Shown here one piece after another: positions 18,192 to 27,085 of a stretch of 35,696 nt of DNA (position 1 is the first letter of the stretch; the number at the start of each line of letters is the position of its first letter). Source of the DNA: Candidatus Parcubacteria bacterium. GTDB lineage: Bacteria > Patescibacteriota > Microgenomatia > Levybacterales > GWA1-39-11. A program made the translations under genes and the position numbers. The notes under the pieces are model-generated. The model searched no databases. It was not told the origin of the DNA and saw only the letters and a list, made by a program, of their open reading frames with translations. The DNA lies in the NCBI GenBank assembly GCA_003599595.1, contig QZIP01000027.1:1-35696 (forward strand), read 5' to 3'.

Positions 18192-18938
18192 ATGGGAAAT
18201 TTATACGTTGTTGCCACACCAATCGGCAATATGCAAGACATCACTTTTAGAGCAGTAAAAATCCTTTTTGAGGTTGACTTTATTTTGGCTGAAAACTCTT
18301 CAAAAACATCGCAGTTTTTAACAGGCTTGATACAAATGTTCCCAAATCTAACATCAAACTCTAAGCCTGAATTAATAGTATTTAATGAATATGAGGAAAT
18401 AAACAAGATTCCAAAGGTTATTGCTTTGCTTGAACAAGGAAAAAATATTGCGCTGGTTTCTTCTGCGGGCACGCCATTAATTTCAGACCCAGGATTTAAA
18501 TTGGTTAGAGAAGCATACAAAAGAAGAATAAAGGTCATATCTATCCCTGGTCCGTCTTCTATAATTGCTGCTTTGTCTTCTTCACCCTTGCCGACTGATA
18601 AATTTCTGTTTTTAGGTTTTCTACCCAGGTCTAGTTCAAAAATGAAAACAAGCCTTAGGTCTTTAAATGAGGTCTTAAGAGTAATGCAAGATAAAAAAAT
18701 GATTCCTACTGTTGTTATCTTTGAGTCTCCACACCGGTTAAAATTCTTATTAAATGAGCTACTAGATACGATTGGAGATATAAATATAGTTTTGGGTAAA
18801 GAGTTGACTAAAATTTATGAAAATATAGAACTAGAAAAAGTGTCTATATTTGTTGATAGGTTTAAAAGTGCTAAACCAAAGGGTGAATACATAGTGTTAT
18901 TTAACTTAAAAGAGCAAGATTCCTTGCTGCAGGATTGA
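18192..18938 (+). CDS. rsmI: 16S rRNA (cytidine(1402)-2'-O)-methyltransferase
   Basis: GNLYVVATPIGNMQDITFRAVKIL, LVSSAGTPLISDPGFKLVREA, ISIPGPSSIIAALSSSPLPTDKFLFLGFLP. Confidence 0.95.
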   Translation: MGNLYVVATPIGNMQDITFRAVKILFEVDFILAENSSKTSQFLTGLIQMFPNLTSNSKPELIVFNEYEEINKIPKVIALLEQGKNIALVSSAGTPLISDPGFKLVREAYKRRIKVISIPGPSSIIAALSSSPLPTDKFLFLGFLPRSSSKMKTSLRSLNEVLRVMQDKKMIPTVVIFESPHRLKFLLNELLDTIGDINIVLGKELTKIYENIELEKVSIFVDRFKSAKPKGEYIVLFNLKEQDSLLQD

Positions 18939-18971
18939 GATGGATTAAATGTTTTGAAATATTATTTAGAC

Positions 18972-20228
18972 TTAAAATATTTGAATTTCTTTTTCAATTT
19001 CTGACAGACGGTTATATTTAATCATTCTTTCTCTTGCTGGTGCGCCAAATTTAACATAATCTGCTCCCACTGCTACAGCAAAGTCCGCTATGAAATCGTC
19101 AGATGTTTCTCCGCTTCTATGAGAAACAATTATTTTTAACTTTTTATATCTTGCTATTTCAATAACAACTAGAGACTCCGTTATCGTACCAACCTGATTG
19201 GGTTTGACAATAAGACTATTAATTGCGTTGTTTTCCAAAGCAAGCTGAAGTCTATAAGGATTTGTTGTTACCAAATCGTCTCCTACAATCATTGTTTTAC
19301 CACCAAGTGATTGATATATTTTTTTCCAGCTTTCCCAATCATCCTCCCCAAAAGGATCTTCTATGTATATTAATGAATAATCAACAAAAATGTTTTTATA
19401 ATACTCCACAAGTTCATCTGGACTAAACGCTGATGATTTATCTTTCAGCTTGTAGTCATTTTTATCTTTGAACGAATTTGCTGCTACATCTAGTCCCATA
19501 AATACCTCATAAGCAAATTTATACCCTGTTCTGTCAATTGCAAGTTTTAACATATTTAATGCTTCAACATTACTTGCTACCTGTGGTGCAAACCCTCCCT
19601 CATCTGCATTCAACACTGATGACCCTTTTTCAATTAAAAGTGATCTTAAAGATTGATATGCCGCAACACCGATATCTAACGCTTCTTTGTATTTTTTAAA
19701 TGTTGCCGGTATTATCAAAAATTCCTGAAAATCCGGACCCCTATCTGCATGTTTGCCTCCTTCTAAGATATTAAATAGAGGTGTAGGCATTTTTTTCTCA
19801 AATTCTTTGTTTGTTAGAAGACCTCTTAAATATAGTGAGAGAGGGAGAAGAGAGCTTTTGGCAGCTGCCCTAGCTACAGCTTGAGAAACAGGAAGGATTG
19901 CATTTGCTCCAAGCTTGCTTTTGTTTTGTGTACCATCAAGCTCTATCATTGCTTTATCGATTTCTCTTTGTTCAAAAACATCAAAGCCTGAAATTTTCTG
20001 TGATATTATATCATTGATATTGTTAACTGCATTTAGCACGCCAAGTCCTTGGTATCTTTTCAGATCCTGATCTCTCAACTCATAAGCTTCATATAAACCT
20101 TTTGATGCACCTGCGGGAACTGAAGATTTTGACACAATTCCATCACTAAGTACTACTGTTGCTTGTACCGTGGGATTGCCTCTGGAATCTAGTATTTCTT
20201 CTCCATATATTCTTTTAATCTTGGACAT
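18972..20228 (-). CDS. eno: Enolase
   Basis: IYGEEILDSRGNPTVQ, SVPAGASKGLYEA, IEDPFGEDDWESW, VSHRSGETSDDFIADFAVAVGADYVKFGAPARERMIKYN. Confidence 0.97.
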   Translation of the reverse strand: MSKIKRIYGEEILDSRGNPTVQATVVLSDGIVSKSSVPAGASKGLYEAYELRDQDLKRYQGLGVLNAVNNINDIISQKISGFDVFEQREIDKAMIELDGTQNKSKLGANAILPVSQAVARAAAKSSLLPLSLYLRGLLTNKEFEKKMPTPLFNILEGGKHADRGPDFQEFLIIPATFKKYKEALDIGVAAYQSLRSLLIEKGSSVLNADEGGFAPQVASNVEALNMLKLAIDRTGYKFAYEVFMGLDVAANSFKDKNDYKLKDKSSAFSPDELVEYYKNIFVDYSLIYIEDPFGEDDWESWKKIYQSLGGKTMIVGDDLVTTNPYRLQLALENNAINSLIVKPNQVGTITESLVVIEIARYKKLKIIVSHRSGETSDDFIADFAVAVGADYVKFGAPARERMIKYNRLSEIEKEIQIF

Positions 20229-20240
20229 ACTAATCTTTTT

Positions 20241-22502
20241 CTAATGTTTTTTCTCAATTTTGTATATGTTGTTGCGGGTTGTATCTATTGCATCAGGCGA
20301 TACAGAAACACTGGTAATTCCCCAATCTACAAGTTTTTCTACTAGTTCAGGGTATGTGGAAGGGGCCTGTCCGCAAATAGAAGAGGATATATTGTGCTTC
20401 TTACATGCTCTAATAACTTTCTCAAGCGCCCACATTACCGCTTCGTTTCTTTCATCAAATTCCTCTGCAACCGTTTGGTTATCTCTGTCAATTCCAAGGA
20501 TAAGCATGGTTAAGTCATTTGAACCAATTGAGACTCCGTCAATCCCCGCCTCAATAAAGTCATCTATAAGTATTACATTTGATGGAATTTCTACCATCAT
20601 GAAAAGCTTGAAATGGGTGCTTCTTTTTAAATCCGCTGCAGATATTAGCTTTTTTACTTTTTCTAGTTCTTTAACTGTTCTTACAAATGGAATCATGAGG
20701 TTAAGATTGTTTAGGCCCATTTTGTTCCGTATTATTTTAATAGTCTCAAGTTCCAACTCAAATACCCTTGAGTCATTAATATATCTATATGCTCCCCTAA
20801 ATCCAAGCATTGGGTTTGGTTCAATTGGTTCGTAGTGAATTCCTCCTTTGAGATTCCTATATTCATTTGTTTTAAAGTCTGTTGCCCTGTAAAGAACGGG
20901 TCTTGGATAAAAGGCTTTACAAATTGTACTAATTCCTTCTGTAAGCTTTTCTATAAAAATTTTTTCTTTTTTTTCTGCAATAAGCATTCTTGGATGTGTT
21001 CCTATTTCTGCGATCATAAATTCTGCTCTTAAAAGTCCTACACCGTCAACATTTTGTGCAGCTATTTTTTGTGCCAATTCAGGTTCTGCTAGGTTTACGT
21101 AAACTTTGGTTTGGGTTTTTATCATAATTTGGGGATGTACTTTGGAGTTAATTTCCTGTGTCAACACACTTCCTTTATAAATTTCCCCTGTTTTACCGTT
21201 TACACTAATTACATCTCCATCTTTAACTGTCTTTATTGCGTTTGGCACCCCTACAACGGCGGGAATTCCAAATTCCCTAGAAACAATTGCCGCGTGAGAT
21301 GTTCTTCCACCCCTTTCTGTTACTATGGCCGCTGCCTTTTTCATTGCAGGAACGTAGTCGGGGTTAGTGTATGGTGCAACAAGAATATCTCCTTGAAGGA
21401 CCTTATGTATATCTTTGGGACTTGTCAGGATTTTTACAGGTCCAACTCCTATTCCGGGACTTGCAGGATCTCCTATAAGAATTGGATGGCCTAATTTTGA
21501 CGATTGATCTTTTTCTTCTGCTTTTGATTTTATTTGTCCTATTGTTGTTATTGGTCTTGTCTGAACAATGTACATCTTTCCTTTTTCTTTTGCCCACTCA
21601 ATGTCTTGTGGAAAATAATAATGCTTTTCAATTTCTTGACCTATTTTGGCAAGCTCTATAATGCTATTATTTTGAAGTCTTTGTTTCTTTTTCCATCTTC
21701 CTGGAACTTTTACCTCTCTATTTTCTCTTCCTATTTTTTTCAGCATTACATCTTGAATTGCGATTCTAGAATTTGTTATATGATGAGTTTTTTTATCCAC
21801 TTCATAATGATCTGGGTTGACTTTACCTTGAACAATATACTCTCCCAACCCGTAAATTGCTTCAATAATTACTTTTGACTTGTCATTGGTAACAGGATCT
21901 ATGGTAAACATAACTCCTGAAGTTTCTGACTCAATCATCTTTTGAACTACTAAAGCAATTCCTGCTTTAAGAACGTCCATTTTGCTCTCATGTCTATAAA
22001 ATACAGCTCTTGTTTCAAATAATGACGCCCAGGCCTCTCTTATTTTCTCTATAACAGCAGATTCCCCTTTAACGTTTAAGTAGGTTTCTTGCTGTCCGGC
22101 AAATGATGCATCTTTGGAGTCTTCTGCAGTAGCGGAGGATCTAATTGCAACTAGGGGTTCCTTGAAAAAACTTCCCATTTTTTTGTAGTAATCAAAAATA
22201 GGTTTTACAATTTCTTTTGGAACAGGAGAAGTCAGAATAAGCTTTTTAATGGCAATAGATGCTTTCTCAATAGATTTTGAATCATCATAGTTTACCGATC
22301 CCATTAGGTGCTTCATTTTTATGTCCAACTTATTGTCTTCAATGAATTTATAGTAAGCGTTAGATGTAACAACAAAACCTGGAGGAACGGGGAATTTTGC
22401 TTTTATCATCTCACCAAGGTTAGCACCTTTTCCTCCCACGTGAAGAGTATCTTCTTTGTCAACCTCTGATAGCCACACAACATAGTCAGTAGACTTTACC
22501 AT
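20241..22502 (-). CDS. ppsA: Phosphoenolpyruvate synthase
   Basis: GGKGANLGEMIKAKFPVPPGFVVT, RSSATAEDSKDASFAGQQETYLNV, TERGGRTSHAAIVSREFGIPAVVG, C-terminal SICGQAPSTYPE. Confidence 0.97.
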   Translation of the reverse strand: MVKSTDYVVWLSEVDKEDTLHVGGKGANLGEMIKAKFPVPPGFVVTSNAYYKFIEDNKLDIKMKHLMGSVNYDDSKSIEKASIAIKKLILTSPVPKEIVKPIFDYYKKMGSFFKEPLVAIRSSATAEDSKDASFAGQQETYLNVKGESAVIEKIREAWASLFETRAVFYRHESKMDVLKAGIALVVQKMIESETSGVMFTIDPVTNDKSKVIIEAIYGLGEYIVQGKVNPDHYEVDKKTHHITNSRIAIQDVMLKKIGRENREVKVPGRWKKKQRLQNNSIIELAKIGQEIEKHYYFPQDIEWAKEKGKMYIVQTRPITTIGQIKSKAEEKDQSSKLGHPILIGDPASPGIGVGPVKILTSPKDIHKVLQGDILVAPYTNPDYVPAMKKAAAIVTERGGRTSHAAIVSREFGIPAVVGVPNAIKTVKDGDVISVNGKTGEIYKGSVLTQEINSKVHPQIMIKTQTKVYVNLAEPELAQKIAAQNVDGVGLLRAEFMIAEIGTHPRMLIAEKKEKIFIEKLTEGISTICKAFYPRPVLYRATDFKTNEYRNLKGGIHYEPIEPNPMLGFRGAYRYINDSRVFELELETIKIIRNKMGLNNLNLMIPFVRTVKELEKVKKLISAADLKRSTHFKLFMMVEIPSNVILIDDFIEAGIDGVSIGSNDLTMLILGIDRDNQTVAEEFDERNEAVMWALEKVIRACKKHNISSSICGQAPSTYPELVEKLVDWGITSVSVSPDAIDTTRNNIYKIEKKH

Positions 22503-22596
22503 ATTAATAGTATCAAAGATTCTAATTAAAAATGCAAGTCTTAATTATTGATTCAATGTGCAGGGATCAGTCAATTGTATAAACTTGTTAGAGATC

Positions 22597-22642
22597 ATCG
22601 AGGTCTCACCTCGATTCCTTCTTGACGAGGTGAGACCTCGAT
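22597..22642. repeat. REPIN-like palindrome pair upstream of RAYT
   Basis: ATCGAGGTCTCACCTCGAT (22597-22615) plus inverted copy CGAGGTGAGACCTCGAT (22626-22642); outer arms ATCGAGGTCTCACCTCG/CGAGGTGAGACCTCGAT are a perfect 17-bp inverted repeat with 12-nt loop. Confidence 0.88.
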
Positions 22643-22658
22643 ATGATATAGTTTATTT

Positions 22659-23309
22659 ATGCCAGCAAAAAACACTATAAAGATTTATATTCCGAATGGT
22701 TACTATCATATTTATAATCGTGGAGTTGAAAAAAGAGTAATATTTCAAGATGATGCTGATTATAAAATGTTTTTATATTATATGTTTATCTATCTTGCTC
22801 CACCATCTGTAATTCAATCTAGGTATGAAAAGTTAAAAAGCGCTCTTAAACTTGGTAATTTTTACTCTAAAGTTGATTTACTTTGTTATACACTTATGCC
22901 AAACCATTTTCATTTTTTAGTTCATCAGAATAGTGAAAAGCATATAACTGAATTAATGAGGAGGATTACTAATGCCTATACTACTTATTTTAATAAAAGA
23001 TACGATCGAGTTGGACCATTATTTCAAGGTGTATATAAAGCATCACTTATAGATAGAGACGAATATCTTCTTTATTTGACTAGATATATTCACAGAAATT
23101 CATTAGATGTTATTGATTATAAAAATAAGATCGAAAATTATCCTTGGAGTTCTTATAGAGCTTATCTTGGATTTGAAAAATCATCATATATTAATACAAG
23201 CTTTGTTTTGAATTTCTTTTCTCAAAAAAACGAATTTTTATCTTATAAATCTTTTGTTGAATTTGAACAACAATATCAGTTACCACAAAATATCCTTTTT
23301 GATGAATAG
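22659..23309 (+). CDS. REP-associated tyrosine transposase (Y1/HUH, IS200-like, RAYT)
   Basis: YYHIYNRGVEKRVIFQDDADY, CYTLMPNHFHFLVHQ (HUH), NAYTTYFNKRYDRVGPLFQGVYKASLIDRDEYLLYLTRYIHRNSL, YPWSSYRAYLG. Confidence 0.93.
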   Translation: MPAKNTIKIYIPNGYYHIYNRGVEKRVIFQDDADYKMFLYYMFIYLAPPSVIQSRYEKLKSALKLGNFYSKVDLLCYTLMPNHFHFLVHQNSEKHITELMRRITNAYTTYFNKRYDRVGPLFQGVYKASLIDRDEYLLYLTRYIHRNSLDVIDYKNKIENYPWSSYRAYLGFEKSSYINTSFVLNFFSQKNEFLSYKSFVEFEQQYQLPQNILFDE

Positions 23310-23315
23310 CTGCTT

Positions 23316-23361
23316 ATCGAGGTCTGACCTATCCTTGAGCCTATCGAGGTGAGACCTCGAT
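23316..23361. repeat. REPIN-like palindrome pair downstream of RAYT (first arm degenerate)
   Basis: ATCGAGGTCTGACCT (23316-23330, decayed) and perfect ATCGAGGTGAGACCTCGAT (23343-23361), reverse complement of the upstream copy at 22597-22615. Confidence 0.85.
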
Positions 23362-23378
23362 GTATTTGGTGTAATAAA

Positions 23379-24305
23379 CTAAATCTTTTTAGTTCCTGGA
23401 ACTATGAGGTCGAAGGGTTTATTTGACCCATATGCTTTTGGACCATAATCATTTACGTAAGTTGATATATTTTCTTTGAAGTATTGTGGTTTAGCATTTT
23501 GAATTTTGCCTACAATATAGTATGTAATTGCCATAACTCTTGCAAAATTAATATTATCTGGAAGGGCAATATCCCACCTATGCTCTATATCACCAAAGTA
23601 TTCATTTTTTTCACCAAGAGATATCACCAATTCATCTTTTGACCTAATAACAAATTTAGCGTGTCTTGCATGTCCTTGACTAAATGCTCTTATTGATAAA
23701 TTAGGACCAAACAATTCGCTTTTTTTAATGTCAAGCATTGGACAAATGTTCATATATTTATTAGGTAAAACAAATGAATAACTATTGTAATTATCAAAAT
23801 TTTCAGGAAACTTAAAAGAACTAATGTAATTTTTTATATCTTCTGGATTTTCTTTAGTTGCCGACAATATCATACCCATGTAAGTGGAAACGTTATAAGT
23901 ATATGGTTCATCAATGGAATCAAAAACGTAAACCTTGTCGGCAATCTTTGCAGCATCTGATTCTCCTTTTGTAGTTAAAAGTGTTGTGTGAAGCGAGTAT
24001 TTTTTTGCAAGTTCTATTTCCCAGACGGAATCTTTACCACCAGATGCAGATACAATAACTGCTTGATTTATTAATCCACTATTTATTGCTTTCTCAAAAG
24101 CAGATATAAGTTTTTTGAAATTACTTTCATCTGCAAATATCGCAGCTTTCTCGGAGAATAAAATAAGTCCAGTATTGTACGCGTTTCCAGATCCAACAAC
24201 AAAAGGAAGATTGAAATCATCAATATTTAATAATGGGGGTGGGTTTTTAGAAAAAAAATCTAAGGTTAACAAAACATCTTGATCCAAACTTATAATATTG
24301 TCCAT
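23379..24305 (-). CDS. SIS-like (phosphosugar isomerase family) protein, divergent; ORF call extends to 24389 but internal Met preferred
   Basis: LPFVVGSGNAYNTGLILF, VIVSASGGKDSVWEIELAKKYSLHTTLLTTKGESDAAKIADKVYVFDS pattern resembles SIS fold. Internal start MDNIISLDQD avoids a 71-nt overlap with the cupin ORF. Confidence 0.5.
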   Translation of the reverse strand: MDNIISLDQDVLLTLDFFSKNPPPLLNIDDFNLPFVVGSGNAYNTGLILFSEKAAIFADESNFKKLISAFEKAINSGLINQAVIVSASGGKDSVWEIELAKKYSLHTTLLTTKGESDAAKIADKVYVFDSIDEPYTYNVSTYMGMILSATKENPEDIKNYISSFKFPENFDNYNSYSFVLPNKYMNICPMLDIKKSELFGPNLSIRAFSQGHARHAKFVIRSKDELVISLGEKNEYFGDIEHRWDIALPDNINFARVMAITYYIVGKIQNAKPQYFKENISTYVNDYGPKAYGSNKPFDLIVPGTKKI

Positions 24306-24318
24306 TTGTTTGATTTTA

Positions 24319-24759
24319 TTATATCTTTTTGCCTCTTTCAATCTTTCTTTGCTTAGGAGTTTCGTCCGGCCTTTTATAATCATCTTCAAGTCTTAGTGTT
24401 GTACCCATTTCAGGAGTTGATACCTCAATAATATCGCAATCTGTAATTCCAGCCAGTCTATGTCTTTGTCCAATCTGGCAACTATACCCTTTTTCTTTTT
24501 CAAGTTCTGTTTCCGTAAGATTTCCTTGATCATCATCCCAAATAACCTTGCCTCTACCGTTTACAAGAAACCATGTTTCTTCTTTTTGGTCATGTATTTG
24601 AAGACTTAATCTTTTACCCGCATCTATATGCAATAGTTTTCCCATATAGGGCTTATCTTCTGAAACCCAGTGTAATTCATAACCCCATGGTTTATCTATT
24701 TTCTTTACGTAGGAATGGTTAATAAACTTTGATTTGTCAATTTTGTTTAGGTATATCAT
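24319..24759 (-). CDS. Cupin, mannose-6-phosphate isomerase type II-like
   Basis: DKPWGYELHWVSEDKPYMGKLLHIDAGKRLSLQIHDQKEETWFLVNGRGKVIWDD...GQRHRLAGITDCDIIEVSTPE. Confidence 0.8.
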   Translation of the reverse strand: MIYLNKIDKSKFINHSYVKKIDKPWGYELHWVSEDKPYMGKLLHIDAGKRLSLQIHDQKEETWFLVNGRGKVIWDDDQGNLTETELEKEKGYSCQIGQRHRLAGITDCDIIEVSTPEMGTTLRLEDDYKRPDETPKQRKIERGKKI

Positions 24760-24763
24760 GGAG

Positions 24764-26158
24764 TTAATGGCCAGTCATGTCCCATTCTTTACTCACAATT
24801 TCATATTTATCAAGTTTTGCCTTAAACAAAGATTTTATTCTCTCTAATTCTTCTTGTGTTTTTGCTTCAAATCTGAGCACTAAGGTAGGGGTATTGGAAG
24901 AAGCCCGAACTAATCCCCAACCTCCATCAAAATAAACTCTTGCTCCATTTATATCCACAACTTTATAATTTTCTTTTTTGAATTCGTTGGTTAATTCTTC
25001 TACTACTTTATATTTATCTTCGTCTGTTGTTTTAACTTGTATGGTGGGAGTAGAGATATAATAAGGAGTTTTAGAAACTATTTGTGACAATGTGCTGTTT
25101 TGAGTAGACAAATACTCAAGTAATTTTAATGCAGCGAAAAAGGCGTCGTCAAACCCATAAAAATCATCTACAAAGAAGATGTGACCACTCATTTCACCTG
25201 CCATCGCTGCTTTCTCCTCTGTCAATTTTGCTTTTATATATGAGTGCCCTGTCTTCCACATAATTGGCACACCTCCGTGCGCTTTTATGTCTTCTGGAAG
25301 GGCTTCAGACACTTTTACATCAAACACGATTTTTGCTCCGGGATGTTTTGAAAGAACAAGCCTTGAAAGTAGGATAATATATCTATCTGGCCACACAATA
25401 CTTCCTTTTTCATCAACTAAACCAAGTCTGTCCCCATCTCCGTCTATTGCAAGTCCAAAGTCACACTTATTTAAAACTGTTTGTTTACCTGTGTCTTCCA
25501 TCATAGCTGTTCCGTCAGGATTAGGAGTATAATTAGGGTAAGCAGGATCAACATTAGTAAAGTGTTCAATAACTTCACAACCTGCACGTTTTAAAACTTC
25601 TGGAGCATACAACCCTGCAGTTCCATTGCCGGTATTTATCAAAACTTTAAATTTTTTTGTTATTTTAGCACGAGCAAGAAGATCTTTTATATAATCCTCA
25701 TATATGTTTTGCTTCTTTACTATTCCTTTCCCATTTACAAACTCTTCTTTAGCAATAATGTCGTAAACCTCTCTTAGCTCATCAGTCAAAAGAGTGTATG
25801 AAAAATCTGATCCTAGCTTAACTCCATTCCATCCTGCAGGATTGTGACTTGCTGTTACCATAGCAAGCCCTTTTACCTTTAAAAAATATTGAGACCAATA
25901 ACTCATGGGCGTAGTTACTGTTCCAATATCTACTACATCTATCCCACATTCGGTAATTCCCTTAATAATATTTGCGTGAAAGCTTTCAGAAGTTCCTCTT
26001 GCATCATGACCAACTATTGTTTTTGAAATACCCCTTTTTTTTAAAAATGTACCGAATCCCCGACCGATGTAATACATTGAGATATCATTAAGTTCATCTT
26101 CCGATTCTCTTCCTCTAAGGTCATATTCCCGGAACATAGTTTTTTTAAGTATTGGCAT
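24764..26158 (-). CDS. manB: Phosphomannomutase/phosphoglucomutase
   Basis: FREYDLRG, VTASHNPAGWNGVKLG (catalytic Ser), DGDGDRLG metal site, AGEMSGHIFF. Confidence 0.93.
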   Translation of the reverse strand: MPILKKTMFREYDLRGRESEDELNDISMYYIGRGFGTFLKKRGISKTIVGHDARGTSESFHANIIKGITECGIDVVDIGTVTTPMSYWSQYFLKVKGLAMVTASHNPAGWNGVKLGSDFSYTLLTDELREVYDIIAKEEFVNGKGIVKKQNIYEDYIKDLLARAKITKKFKVLINTGNGTAGLYAPEVLKRAGCEVIEHFTNVDPAYPNYTPNPDGTAMMEDTGKQTVLNKCDFGLAIDGDGDRLGLVDEKGSIVWPDRYIILLSRLVLSKHPGAKIVFDVKVSEALPEDIKAHGGVPIMWKTGHSYIKAKLTEEKAAMAGEMSGHIFFVDDFYGFDDAFFAALKLLEYLSTQNSTLSQIVSKTPYYISTPTIQVKTTDEDKYKVVEELTNEFKKENYKVVDINGARVYFDGGWGLVRASSNTPTLVLRFEAKTQEELERIKSLFKAKLDKYEIVSKEWDMTGH

Positions 26159-26213
26159 ACTTTTTAATTTAATAGATTTTTTTCGTTAAAAATATAACTT
26201 ATTTGAGTAAGAA

Positions 26214-26909
26214 TCATTTTAATTCTTGTAAGAGTAAAATGTCAATATGGTTTATTAATGACATAGGTAATTGGCTTGTTTTTAATCTCATTTCTATATC
26301 AAATAATTTTTGATAAAAATCTACCAGTTTGTCTTTCTGCCAACCGCTTGCTTGCTTCTTTAATATTCCTATTTGCCAAGGAGCCATTTTTTTTGTATCC
26401 TCAAACTCTTCTAGGATCCCGGTTTTTATGATAAGAAGAATACGGACTCTTTTAATAATTGAGTAAAATATTTGTTCTGCCGCAATTTGAGGATAAATAT
26501 TGTACAATAGTCTTCTAACAGCCTCACAATTACCAAGAGTTATTGAATCTAAAAACTTGTAATAAAGCTTTGGGAGGGAAAAAACTAGAGGTTTTGCATT
26601 TTTGAACCATTTGACTTGTGCAGCCGTTAAGTTATCATTATGCCAAATCAGAATGTCTGTTCCGTCTAATTGGTTTTTGTTAATAATTTCAATTAGTTTT
26701 TTAATGCTTTCACCGCCAAAACCTAATACATTCTCAATTACTATAGTTTTTTTGTCATTAAATAATTCTTGAGCCTCAATTGCGTTTAACACTTCTGAAA
26801 GATTATTGTTTTTTCCATCCAATCTTATAACCCAGGGAGAATTTTGAGTTAACTCCTCTAGCTTTTTTCGGGATTCAATAATATCGTCACCGTGGATAAG
26901 ATAAACCAT
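26214..26909 (-). CDS. holA: DNA polymerase III delta subunit (HolA-like); ORF call extends to 26966 but internal Met preferred
   Basis: MVYLIHGDDIIESRKKLEEL, IEAQELFNDKKTIVIENVL, WQIGILKKQASGWQKDKLVDFYQKLFDIEMRLKTS pattern. The first 19 residues of the ORF translate AT-rich intergenic repeat. Confidence 0.7.
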   Translation of the reverse strand: MVYLIHGDDIIESRKKLEELTQNSPWVIRLDGKNNNLSEVLNAIEAQELFNDKKTIVIENVLGFGGESIKKLIEIINKNQLDGTDILIWHNDNLTAAQVKWFKNAKPLVFSLPKLYYKFLDSITLGNCEAVRRLLYNIYPQIAAEQIFYSIIKRVRILLIIKTGILEEFEDTKKMAPWQIGILKKQASGWQKDKLVDFYQKLFDIEMRLKTSQLPMSLINHIDILLLQELK

Positions 26910-26914
26910 AATTT

Positions 26915-27085
26915 TAAATTTTAAGTCAAATCTCTTAAAATCCAAATGCCAAAACTCAAATGTCAAATCAAATCCAAATTCCCAAGTCCAAATATTTTAA
27001 ACATTTGAGCTTTGAGCTTCACTTGACATCCCTCGATCTAATCTCAGGACTATAGTTTGTCATTTTGAACTTTGGATTTACAAAA
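26915..27085. repeat. AT-rich intergenic word-repeat island
   Basis: Repeated TCCAAAT/TCAAAT-type words; 9-bp inverted repeat CTCAAATGT (26955-26963)/ACATTTGAG (27001-27009). Confidence 0.55.

Larger units (their letters stand above)
22597..23361 (+). mobile_element. Candidate REPIN/RAYT cassette (transposase plus flanking paired palindromes)
   Basis: Y1/HUH transposase ORF closely bracketed by two pairs of the same palindrome; about 765 bp total. Confidence 0.7.

Noticed and set aside
20260-20835. 191-aa ORF antisense to ppsA
   Set aside because: Shadow ORF produced by codon bias of ppsA; Ser/Ile-rich translation with no domain signal. The 21111-21494 and 21534-21878 ORFs were rejected for the same reason.
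22597-23361. CRISPR array interpretation of the four palindromes
   Set aside because: Only two pairs, separated by a coding gene, with no regularly spaced unique spacers and no cas genes in the window.
24306-24389. Long N-terminal extension of the SIS-like ORF
   Set aside because: Overlaps the cupin coding sequence by 71 nt; internal Met gives normal operon spacing.
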